Below, piece by piece: positions 1 through 6,058 of a stretch of 8,055 nucleotides of DNA. A program made the translations under genes and the position numbers. Source of the stretch: a bacterium (GTDB lineage Bacteria > Acidobacteriota > Blastocatellia > Pyrinomonadales > Pyrinomonadaceae); NCBI GenBank assembly GCA_029945985.1, contig JAQSDP010000046.1:1-8055 (forward strand), read 5' to 3'. The stretch's first letter is position 1. Every line of letters begins with the position of its first letter. The notes under the pieces are model-generated. The model was not told the DNA's origin, did not search any database, and saw only the letters and a program-made list of their open reading frames with translations.

Positions 1-81
1 CACCCTAAAACCAGCGAACGCATCACCCTATTTTGCGAACTCCCCCAAGAACTCACCGACCTTCTAAAACATCTAGCTTAA
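1..81 (+). CDS. C-terminal end of an unidentified protein (5' truncated)
   Basis: An open frame runs from the left edge to a TAA at 79-81 and encodes 26 residues ending ELPQELTDLLKHLA. The composition is protein-like (amphipathic and Leu-rich, with charged residues), and it stops just before the repeat-like element at 88-180, as expected for a real gene end. The gene begins outside the window, and the visible part is too short to assign a family. Coding status is inferred from the frame and context only. Confidence 0.45.
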   Translation, partial: HPKTSERITLFCELPQELTDLLKHLA

Positions 82-87
82 TAGCAT

Positions 88-180
88 CCAAAGGCAGAAA
101 CACGACCGGTAGGGAGTGTGTCGCTCGATGTGGAATAATGGTCAACATCTGACACCCTCGCTACGGCTCGGGTTTCCGCC
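88..180. repeat. Putative interspersed repeat with imperfect hairpin in the hexosaminidase leader
   Basis: GTAGGGAGTGTGTC (109-122) is complementary at 12 of 14 positions to GACACCCTCGCTAC (151-164), which would form a long imperfect stem around a 28-nt loop. The element starts with CCAAAGGCAGAA (88-99), and the same 12-mer recurs exactly at 6518-6529 in another intergenic gap. This combination of a stem with a shared anchor in non-coding gaps resembles the small dispersed palindromic repeats found in many bacterial genomes. Only two partial copies are visible here, so membership in a genome-wide family is inferred. Confidence 0.45.
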
Positions 181-187
181 TTCAAAT

Positions 188-2488
188 ATGAACCGTCTCT
201 TCGCTGCCATCGCGGTATCGCTGTCGCTCGTGTCCTTAGTCCTTGCTCAGGCGGGTGAGATCAATGTAGTTCCCAAACCACGAAGCATTATCCTCGGGAC
301 CGGAAAGTTCGGATTACGGAAGGATACTAAGATTGTTGTTAGGGACGAGAAAGGCAAACTTTCTGCCAACCTGTTGAATGAGCATCTTTTCAAGAAATAC
401 GGCTTCAAACTCAAGATTGTGAACAAGCCTGAAAAGGTAAATGCGATTAACTTTTGGCCGATCGCATTAGACAAGTCTGGCGGGTATCCCGATGAAATAA
501 AGCGTGAAAAATACTCGCTGACTGTCCAGTCGGAGTCCATTCAGATAGGCGGTACATATACGGGCGATTTCTACGCGATTCAGACATTGATGCAAATGCT
601 TCCGGCACAATTTGCAAAGGAAGCATTTCTTCCAGCCGTAACGATCGTTGATTCACCCCGCTTCTCCTACCGCGGGATGCATCTCGACGTCTCCCGGCAT
701 TTCCAACCCGTCGAGTTCGTCAAAAAGTTCATCGACCAGATGGCGCAGTACAAGTTCAACAACTTTCACTGGCATCTGACGGATGACCAGGGCTGGCGGA
801 TCGAGATAAAGAAATATCCGAAACTGACCGAGGTCGGATCACAGCGGCCGGAGACGATGCTGGAGCGAAACTTCGCTCCGTACAAAGGCGACGGCATTCC
901 GCACGGCGGGTTCTACACGCAGGAGCAGATCAAGGAGGTGGTCGCTTACGCAAAGGCACGATACATCACCGTCGTGCCGGAGATCGAACTGCCCGGCCAC
1001 GCATCTGCGGCGCTCGCGGCGCATCCGGAATTGGGAAAAGGGTGTGCAGTAGCGGATTACAAATTTGAGGTGAAAAAGACCTGGGGCATTTTCAAGGAGG
1101 TCTTCTGCCCAACCGAAGAGACCTTCAAATTTCTCGAAGACGTCCTCGACGAAACCATCAAGCTCTTCCCTGATTCGCCGTACATCCACATTGGCGGGGA
1201 TGAGGTTCTCAAAGACTTCTGGAAAGAATCGGCGTTCGTTCAGGAACTCAAAAAACGCGAAAACCTCAAAGACGAGCACGAGGTCCAAAGCTACTTCGTC
1301 CAGCGGATCGAAAAGTTCGTCAATTCGAAGGGCAAGAAGATCATCGGCTGGGATGAGATCCTCGAGGGAGGGATCGCGCCGACTGCGACGATCATGAGTT
1401 GGCGCGGAATGAACGGCGGCATCGAAGCCGCGAAGGCGAAACATGACGTGATCATGACGCCGAACGATTTCGTCTATTTCGATTATGGCCAGGGCGACCC
1501 CGAGTTCGAGCCGCTGAATATCGGTTCATATGTCCCGCTACAAAAGGTCTACAGCTTCGATCCGGTGCCGCCGGAACTCACGACAGATGAAGGAAAATAC
1601 GTCATCGGCGGCCAAGCGAATATCTGGACCGAATATCTGAAAACGCCGCAGAGCATCGAGTACATGGCGTTCCCGCGAATGCTTGCGCTAAGTGAAGTGC
1701 TGTGGTCAAAGAAGGAAGATCGTAATTACCAAAACTTCTACGAACGAATGTTAGCGGCGCTCCCGCGGCTGGATAAGCAAGGCGTCAACTTCCGAATCCC
1801 CGAACCGATCGACGTAGGTGGATTCCTGCTCAACGAAACCGAAGCCTACGCCTTCGAAGTCCGTCCGCCGCTACCGGGAGCTAAGGTTTATTTCACGAAA
1901 GACGGCTCCACGCCGACTGAAAATTCACCCGAAGCCCCGCAGAAGATCTCCGTCTTTCCCGTCGGCGACGAGGTCGTGACGATCAAGACGATCGTCGTCC
2001 TCCCCTCCGGCCGAAAAAGTTCCGTCTACGCCGCTACCTTTATGCGCGGCAAGATGCTGGAAGCCATGACGGTGGAAAATCCAAAAGAAGGAGTGAAATT
2101 CAACCTCGTCGTTCCCGATAACGAATCACAAAATCGCTCGGGCGAAACAAAGACGATCCTGCTCAATCAGTTCGCGATGCTCGCCGATCTCAAGAAAGAC
2201 TTAGGCGTCCAATACGACGGCTACTTCAAGATCCCGGCCGATGGCGTCTATCAATTCCAGATAGAGTCCACCTGGGACACAACGCTCGTCATCGCCGGCA
2301 AAAAGATCATCGACGAATCCGGCACCTCCGCCAACGTAAAGCGAAATGCAATTCTTCCGCTCAAAGCGGGTCTCCACCCGATCAGCCTCCGCTACAACCA
2401 CCGCGGCGGCGATTCAACATTCCGATTTCGTTGGGGACTAAAAGGACAAGGCTTAAGACAGGCTTACGGCAGCGAGTTCGTTCACTAA
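188..2488 (+). CDS. Secreted beta-N-acetylhexosaminidase, GH20 family, with C-terminal PA14-like domain
   Basis: This enzyme should remove terminal beta-linked N-acetylhexosamine (GlcNAc or GalNAc) from glycans or chito-oligosaccharides by substrate-assisted catalysis outside the cytoplasm. From the ATG at 188 the protein has 766 residues. Residues 1 to about 20 form a signal peptide (MNRLF, a hydrophobic core, then VLAQA). A GH20b-type alpha/beta domain follows to about residue 160. The TIM barrel spans about 165-515 and includes HWHLTDDQGWR (from 194), PEIELPGHA and the catalytic pair HIGGDEV (D338 and E339). A CHB_HEX_C-like beta domain lies at about 553-620 (VYFTKDGSTPTENSP). A PA14-like beta domain lies at about 650-760 (YDGYFKIPADGVYQF, then HRGGDSTFRFRWG) and may bind carbohydrate. 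The frame stays open back to a GTG at 116, but that stretch lies inside the repeat-like hairpin and would put 24 odd residues before the signal peptide, so ATG 188 is preferred. No clear Shine-Dalgarno precedes it. Both catalytic residues are present and the gene looks intact. Confidence 0.9.
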   Translation: MNRLFAAIAVSLSLVSLVLAQAGEINVVPKPRSIILGTGKFGLRKDTKIVVRDEKGKLSANLLNEHLFKKYGFKLKIVNKPEKVNAINFWPIALDKSGGYPDEIKREKYSLTVQSESIQIGGTYTGDFYAIQTLMQMLPAQFAKEAFLPAVTIVDSPRFSYRGMHLDVSRHFQPVEFVKKFIDQMAQYKFNNFHWHLTDDQGWRIEIKKYPKLTEVGSQRPETMLERNFAPYKGDGIPHGGFYTQEQIKEVVAYAKARYITVVPEIELPGHASAALAAHPELGKGCAVADYKFEVKKTWGIFKEVFCPTEETFKFLEDVLDETIKLFPDSPYIHIGGDEVLKDFWKESAFVQELKKRENLKDEHEVQSYFVQRIEKFVNSKGKKIIGWDEILEGGIAPTATIMSWRGMNGGIEAAKAKHDVIMTPNDFVYFDYGQGDPEFEPLNIGSYVPLQKVYSFDPVPPELTTDEGKYVIGGQANIWTEYLKTPQSIEYMAFPRMLALSEVLWSKKEDRNYQNFYERMLAALPRLDKQGVNFRIPEPIDVGGFLLNETEAYAFEVRPPLPGAKVYFTKDGSTPTENSPEAPQKISVFPVGDEVVTIKTIVVLPSGRKSSVYAATFMRGKMLEAMTVENPKEGVKFNLVVPDNESQNRSGETKTILLNQFAMLADLKKDLGVQYDGYFKIPADGVYQFQIESTWDTTLVIAGKKIIDESGTSANVKRNAILPLKAGLHPISLRYNHRGGDSTFRFRWGLKGQGLRQAYGSEFVH

Positions 2489-2492
2489 CGGA

Positions 2493-2514
2493 ACGCGGAC
2501 GCCTTCCCCCGCGT
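2493..2514 (+). other. Small GC hairpin just after the hexosaminidase stop
   Basis: ACGCGG (2493-2498) and CCGCGT (2509-2514) form a perfect 6-bp stem with a 10-nt loop, five bases after the stop codon. No T-run follows, so it is not a canonical intrinsic terminator. It could protect the 3' end of the mRNA or assist termination. Confidence 0.25.
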
Positions 2515-2540
2515 GTCACCCGCCAAACATTAAACAATAG

Positions 2541-2579
2541 AAACAAAAATAGCCGTCAAGAAATTCTCGGCGGCTATTT
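2541..2579 (-). terminator. Intrinsic terminator of dnaN
   Basis: The arms at 2547-2557 and 2569-2579 form an 11-bp stem (one G-T wobble) around an 11-nt loop. Read on the minus strand, the stem ends in GGCTATTTTTGTTTC, a hairpin followed by a T-rich tract, 22 bases past the dnaN stop. On the plus strand the T-run is short, so any help to the convergent hexosaminidase gene would be weaker. Confidence 0.8.
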
Positions 2580-2600
2580 CGATAAGGTCTACTTCAAAGA

Positions 2601-3791
2601 TCAGATCCTCAACGGCATCACGATGTACTTGTAATCGTAGGCTGTCTCGCCGTCGATGCGGATCTGTGTAGCGGCGTTGGCGTCTTTGAACTCGAACGAG
2701 ATGCGTGTCGGTTTCGAATCTTTCGCACGAGCGGTCGCGGCATTTCCGCCGTCTGATTCACCCTCATTTTCCGAGGCAGATCCCGCACCTTCCAAAGCTC
2801 CAACGTTGTTCAAAAATTCCTGCAGATACTGGTGATTGAACCCTAGCGTGACTTCCTCGCCCGTGTAATCGGCCGGCACGACCTCGTTGCCTTCGCCTTC
2901 CTCGCTCGACTGAGCAGTCACCTCGACCTCGCCTTCGCGAATCGTCACACGGATCGAGCGGTTGCGTTCGTCGGCCATCAGGGCGATTCGGCGAACGGCG
3001 GACTTCATATCGGCAAGGTCAAAAGCAACTTTCTTATCGTTGTCCTTTGGCATCACCATCTCATAATTCGGGAAGTTACCGGTTAGCTTCCGAGTTATCA
3101 GCAGCCGGCCGCCTGTCTCGAAATAGATATGATTCTGGTCCTCGCCGAAGGCAACATCGCCGCCTTCGCGTGAGATCTTCACGAGCTCGAGCAAAGCCTT
3201 TTTCGGTATCAGCGCATCCATCTTCGCATCTGAACCAGCCTCGAGTTTCTTCTCGATGAACGCGAGCCTATGACCATCCGTCGTAACCATCCGCGCAACG
3301 TCGCCGTCGATCACGAACTTCGCACCGCTCAGCGTAAACCGGCTCGTCTCGTTGGTGATCGCAAATGCCGTGTTCTGGATGAAGTAGTTGAATGTCTCAG
3401 CCGCAAGCTTCATCGGAGCGACCTTGAACTGCGGTATCTCCGGATATTGCTCGCGGTTAACTCCCGCCAGTCGAAACTTCGCACGGCCCGCCTTCAACTC
3501 AACCCATTCGTTCTCTTCCTTCTTGAAATGAACGTCCCCGTCTCCCAGGTTTCGCACGATGTCGAAAAGCTTCCGGGCCTGGATGCACATCGCACCCGGC
3601 TTCTTGATCTCGGCTTCAGCATCGCAGCGGATCGTTACGTCAAGGTCGGTTCCGATGATGCGGATCGATCCCTCACCCAACGATTCGATCAAAATATTCG
3701 ACAGCACAGGGATCGTCGTCTTGCGTTCGACCACACCCTGGATGTACCCCAACTCTTCTTTCAGTACGCTCTGCTTAATGCTGAATTCCAT
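2601..3791 (-). CDS. dnaN: DNA polymerase III beta subunit (sliding clamp)
   Basis: This ring-shaped processivity clamp tethers the replicative polymerase and partner proteins to DNA. The N-terminus (MEFSIKQSVLKEELGYIQGV, then IPVLSNILIE) and the three clamp domains are recognisable across the length. TDGHRLA (171-177) and the C-terminal YIVMPLRI (389-396) correspond to parts of the partner-binding cleft. At 396 residues it is about 30 longer than the usual 365-375. The excess is mainly a Gly/Ser/Glu/Asp/Ala-rich segment at about 334-360 in domain III. The ATG at 3789-3791 is chosen because it gives the standard N-terminus. Upstream on the minus strand is a weak ribosome-binding match (AAAGGGCGG, about 7 nt away). 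dnaN follows dnaA in the same direction, but 423 nt of origin DNA lies between them, so it probably has its own promoter. A terminator follows directly and no recF is downstream. Confidence 0.97.
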   Translation of the reverse strand: MEFSIKQSVLKEELGYIQGVVERKTTIPVLSNILIESLGEGSIRIIGTDLDVTIRCDAEAEIKKPGAMCIQARKLFDIVRNLGDGDVHFKKEENEWVELKAGRAKFRLAGVNREQYPEIPQFKVAPMKLAAETFNYFIQNTAFAITNETSRFTLSGAKFVIDGDVARMVTTDGHRLAFIEKKLEAGSDAKMDALIPKKALLELVKISREGGDVAFGEDQNHIYFETGGRLLITRKLTGNFPNYEMVMPKDNDKKVAFDLADMKSAVRRIALMADERNRSIRVTIREGEVEVTAQSSEEGEGNEVVPADYTGEEVTLGFNHQYLQEFLNNVGALEGAGSASENEGESDGGNAATARAKDSKPTRISFEFKDANAATQIRIDGETAYDYKYIVMPLRI

Positions 3792-3827
3792 TTACTACCG
3801 CCCTTTTACTTCTTTGATTCTTTCCTT

Positions 3828-3836
3828 TCTGGATAA
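3828..3836 (-). promoter_or_regulatory. Near-consensus DnaA box in the dnaN leader
   Basis: On the minus strand this reads TTATCCAGA, one mismatch from TTATCCACA. It lies 37 nt upstream of the dnaN start codon. Binding here could couple dnaN transcription to DnaA level. A single degenerate box is weak evidence on its own. Confidence 0.35.
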
Positions 3837-3901
3837 ACTCTTAGCCAACCATGCGGCCACCTTCTGCTATTACTAACCAAGAATAAAACTAGATTTAGAT
3901 C

Positions 3902-3916
3902 TAGTAGTAGTAATAG
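3902..3916 (+). promoter_or_regulatory. DnaA-trio tract (strand-opening element)
   Basis: Five consecutive triplets read TAG-TAG-TAG-TAA-TAG on the plus strand. This is the DnaA-trio pattern (3'-GAT or 3'-AAT units) to which the DnaA filament binds on a single strand. The spacer GTCCTG (3917-3922) and a DnaA box on the opposite strand (3929-3937) follow in the correct order and polarity. The function is inferred from this match. Confidence 0.7.
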
Positions 3917-3928
3917 GTCCTGTTGATA

Positions 3929-3937
3929 TGTGTAAAA
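3929..3937 (-). promoter_or_regulatory. DnaA box adjacent to the DnaA-trios
   Basis: The minus-strand sequence TTTTACACA is one change from TTATNCACA. It is the box closest to the trio tract and is oriented toward it, with a weaker half-match (ATATCAACA, 3922-3930) between. It is the likely loading point for the DnaA filament. Confidence 0.55.
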
Positions 3938-3944
3938 CTAACGG

Positions 3945-3981
3945 AAAACCCCTAAAACCTAGGGAAAACCCTTATAAAACC
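3945..3981 (+). repeat. Four phased AAAACC direct repeats in oriC
   Basis: AAAACC occurs at 3945-3950, 3954-3959, 3965-3970 and 3976-3981, with starts 9, 11 and 11 bp apart, close to one helical turn. The tract lies between the trio-proximal box and the main DnaA-box cluster. It might give an intrinsic bend or a phased protein-binding array. No specific binding factor is recognised. Confidence 0.5.
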
Positions 3982-3990
3982 GACACTTTT

Positions 3991-4116
3991 TCGTCCACAG
4001 GATTGTGTGGAAAGTTTGTGGAAAACGTCTTCAATGCGAGGAAAACCTTTGTCTTGCTTTCTTTTCCACTCTCGTCCACAGGTGATTCACAGCCCACCGT
4101 TCGGAAAAGTGGAAAA
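3991..4116. promoter_or_regulatory. Cluster of DnaA-box-like sites (dnaN-proximal)
   Basis: Sites seen: TCGTCCACA at 3991-3999 and 4072-4080 (plus strand), TGTGGAAAG at 4006-4014 and TGTGGAAAA at 4017-4025 (minus-strand boxes), TTTTCCACT at 4062-4070, TGATTCACA at 4083-4091, and AGTGGAAAA at 4108-4116 (minus). Most keep the CCACA core but vary at the first four positions. They are therefore likely weaker DnaA sites, possibly favouring the ATP form. Orientation is mixed. Confidence 0.65.
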
Positions 4117-4171
4117 CTATTCTCAAGTGCTGCAAACAAAAGATTTACCGATGCTACGTCCCTAAACCGCA

Positions 4172-4180
4172 TGTGGATAA
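4172..4180 (-). promoter_or_regulatory. Consensus DnaA box downstream of dnaA
   Basis: TGTGGATAA on the plus strand is a perfect TTATCCACA on the minus strand. It lies 35 bp beyond the dnaA stop codon and is the strongest box in this cluster. Confidence 0.8.
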
Positions 4181-4214
4181 CATTTTCCTGCATATTCTCG
4201 TCCGCCTATCGAAA

Positions 4215-5663
4215 TTAGCTGCAAAGCCCGTCAATAAACTCGTTGATCTGCTTGTGGAAATTACGGTCTTCTTTGGTCAATGCGTCGATCTTGTCGACTG
4301 AGTGCATTACCGTCGTGTGATGCTTTCCGCCGAACTCGCGTCCGATCTCCGGAAAGCTGTGTTTCGTCAGCCGCTTGCACAGGTACATTGCCACCTGCCG
4401 CGGCATTGCGATCGCCCGGCTATTGTTCTTCGACTTCATCTCTTCGACCGTGAGGTTGTAGTGCGAAGCGACGATCTTGCCGATGCGTTCCATCGTCAAT
4501 CCTTCGGGCCGCTCGGCGTCAATTATGTTCTTGAGCGCCTCTTGAGCCAGAAGTTTCGAAATTGGTATGCCTCTTAAAGATGATATCGCAACCAGGCGCA
4601 CAAGCGAACCTTCAAGCTCGCGGACGTTGCTCTTGATCTTGCTGGCGATAAAGATGGCGATCTCGTCCGGAAGTTCGATCCCGTCGAGATCCGCTTTTCG
4701 CTTCAGGATCGCGACCTTTGTCTCAAGGTCCGGGGGCTCAATATCGGCGATCAATCCCCACTCAAATCTTGAGTGCAGCCTCTCTTCAAGCGTCGGTATC
4801 TCCCTCGGCGGACAATCGCTCGAGATGACTATCTGCTTCTGGTCGTTGTGCAGAGCGTTGAACGTATGGAAAAACTCTTCCTGCGTACGCTCCTTGCCGG
4901 CCATGAACTGAACGTCGTCCATCAACAGCACGTCGATCGAACGATACTTGTCGCGAAACGCCTGAGTCTTGTCGAACCTGATCGCGTTGATCAGTTCGTT
5001 CATAAACTTTTCGCTCGTGATGTATGCAACACGCAGGTGCTTGTTCTGTTGCTTCACTGAATGACCGATGGCGTGCATCAGGTGAGTTTTACCTAACCCG
5101 ACGCCGCCGTAGAGGAATAGCGGATTGTATGCCTTGCCGGGACCCTCGGCGACAGCCTGGGCCGCAGCGTGTGCAAACTGGTTGCTGGTACCGACGACGA
5201 ACTTTTCGAACGTGTACTTTTGGTTAAGCGAACTTTCGACCGGTTCGATGTCGGCAAAGTTAGTCGACGCATTCGATCGCTGAAAGGATGTGTTGTTTGA
5301 AGGGGCCGCCGCTGCCTGCTTCTTTACTTCAAAATAAAGATCGGCGTCGTTATCGCTATCATCGTCCGGCGTGTCGGCCGGAGCGTTAGGGTCGACAGTC
5401 CATTCGATGGTGTAGTCCGACAATCCAAACTCAGTGAGCGTTTGATAAAGGAGCTGGGAGTAATAGATGGAAACCCAATCGATGGTAACCTGTCCCGCTC
5501 TTAGTTGAAGAGTCATTGTCTCTTCATTGAGTTCCTCAAACTGGATCGAACGAAACCAGGATTCGAAGATGTGTTTGTTGAGCCGACGTTCGAGGAATGC
5601 GAGTATGTCATTCCAAACACCAGCTTTCGTGACGGATGATTCCACGGAAAAAATAGACTCCAA
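4215..5663 (-). CDS. dnaA: Chromosomal replication initiator protein DnaA
   Basis: This AAA+ ATPase binds DnaA boxes and melts the origin. It has 482 residues. Domain I is at about 1-95 (VWNDILAFLERRLNKHIFESWF). Domain II is an acidic linker at about 96-140. The AAA+ domain III carries Walker A GGVGLGKT (186-193), Walker B LLMDD (246-250), a box VII arginine in LHSRF (R299) and a sensor II arginine in NVRELEG (R348). Domain IV carries the DNA-binding signature GREFGGKHHTTVMHS (441-455). The sensor I loop reads SSDCPP, with Cys284 where Arg is usual. The start is uncertain. The frame opens at a TTG (5661-5663) with AAAGG 8 nt upstream, while an internal GTG at codon 7 would also leave domain I intact. 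DnaA boxes on both sides suggest autoregulation. The gene is intact and of normal length. Confidence 0.97.
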   Translation of the reverse strand: MESIFSVESSVTKAGVWNDILAFLERRLNKHIFESWFRSIQFEELNEETMTLQLRAGQVTIDWVSIYYSQLLYQTLTEFGLSDYTIEWTVDPNAPADTPDDDSDNDADLYFEVKKQAAAAPSNNTSFQRSNASTNFADIEPVESSLNQKYTFEKFVVGTSNQFAHAAAQAVAEGPGKAYNPLFLYGGVGLGKTHLMHAIGHSVKQQNKHLRVAYITSEKFMNELINAIRFDKTQAFRDKYRSIDVLLMDDVQFMAGKERTQEEFFHTFNALHNDQKQIVISSDCPPREIPTLEERLHSRFEWGLIADIEPPDLETKVAILKRKADLDGIELPDEIAIFIASKIKSNVRELEGSLVRLVAISSLRGIPISKLLAQEALKNIIDAERPEGLTMERIGKIVASHYNLTVEEMKSKNNSRAIAMPRQVAMYLCKRLTKHSFPEIGREFGGKHHTTVMHSVDKIDALTKEDRNFHKQINEFIDGLCS

Positions 5664-5810
5664 AAATTGGCCTTTATAAGTGCAATTGTATGCTTAAAAC
5701 GGTTAGCGCGCGAAACCGCGTTGAAGAGGCTGTGAGAGGGCCCTGTCCTGCCACCGTAAAATTGAAACCTTACCACTCGAAAAGACGTTTGAAAACGCAC
5801 AGTTCTACCG

Positions 5811-5844
5811 TTTTCCACAAAATTATCCACAGGCTTGTGGAAAC
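5811..5844. promoter_or_regulatory. DnaA-box cluster upstream of dnaA
   Basis: Three boxes are tightly packed: TTTTCCACA (5811-5819), the consensus TTATCCACA (5823-5831), and TGTGGAAAC (5836-5844, minus strand, opposed to the previous one). The cluster lies about 150-180 bp upstream of the dnaA start. It is a likely autoregulatory site and the second half of a bipartite origin. Another weak match, AAATCCACA, lies at 5957-5965. Confidence 0.8.
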
Positions 5845-5853
5845 TATTTATGG

Positions 5854-5874
5854 ACTTAAAGTGTCACTTTAAGT
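5854..5874. promoter_or_regulatory. Perfect 21-bp palindrome upstream of dnaA (candidate operator)
   Basis: The arms ACTTAAAGTG (5854-5863) and CACTTTAAGT (5865-5874) are exact reverse complements around a single T at 5864. A perfect odd-centred palindrome of this size is unlikely by chance. It is AT-rich with no T-run, which fits an operator for a dimeric regulator better than a terminator. It lies ten bases from the DnaA-box cluster, between the divergent genes. The cognate regulator is unknown. Confidence 0.55.
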
Positions 5875-6058
5875 TATTTGTTTTCAACGCTTTACAAGGG
5901 CTGATGTTTCAAAAGCGGGTGTCAGATTAGCACAGGCATATAGGGTTAGCAAGGAGAAATCCACAGAAAACCTCCGACCTTAAAAAATTGTTAACAAGCC
6001 TTTTTTATGCAACAGTTTGAGCCCCTTTTTGCGCTGAAAAAATGTTAATTTACAGACA

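Larger units (their letters stand above)
3881..4180. other. oriC: oriC core between dnaA and dnaN
   Basis: This non-coding region has the expected origin parts in order. Going from dnaA toward dnaN on the minus strand these are a perfect DnaA box (4172-4180), a cluster of related boxes (3991-4116), a TTTTACACA box (3929-3937), a short GC-containing spacer, a DnaA-trio run (3902-3916) and an AT-rich flank (3881-3901). The flank holds a 7-bp inverted repeat, ACTAGAT/ATCTAGT (3888-3894 and 3899-3905). This matches the basal unwinding arrangement described for B. subtilis, where opening occurs on the dnaN side. No protein-coding gene is supported here; the open frames lack family resemblance and overlap the box cluster. 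Confidence 0.8.
5664..6058. other. Intergenic region between dnaA and the NuiA-like gene
   Basis: This gap of about 395 bp separates two divergent genes and must hold promoters for both. It contains the upstream DnaA boxes, the 21-bp palindrome, a TTGTTAACAA palindrome (5988-5997), and an A/T-rich stretch at about 5980-6055. No convincing sigma70 -35/-10 pair could be fixed by eye and no protein gene is supported. Confidence 0.6.

Noticed and set aside
116..187. Upstream in-frame GTG (116) and ATG (128) as starts for the hexosaminidase.
   Set aside because: The added residues lie in the repeat-like hairpin and would bury the signal peptide, which begins cleanly at ATG 188.
839..1444. A 201-codon open frame on the minus strand.
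   Set aside because: It is antisense to the GH20 catalytic domain, has Arg/Asp/Leu-rich artefact composition, and matches no family.
3270..3836. A 188-codon open frame on the plus strand.
   Set aside because: It is antisense to dnaN, which is certain, and has no family features.
3928..4218. A 96-codon open frame on the plus strand and a 73-codon frame on the minus strand across the dnaA-dnaN gap.
   Set aside because: Both run through DnaA boxes and phased repeats, with low-complexity translations. The region is origin DNA.
5918..5927. GGTGTCAGAT, the reverse complement of a 10-mer in the 88-180 element.
   Set aside because: There is only a 10-base match with no stem or anchor sequence nearby, so it may be chance.
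5988..5997. TTGTTAACAA palindrome.
   Set aside because: At 10 bp and AT-rich in an A/T-rich gap, it is too likely by chance to call a site.
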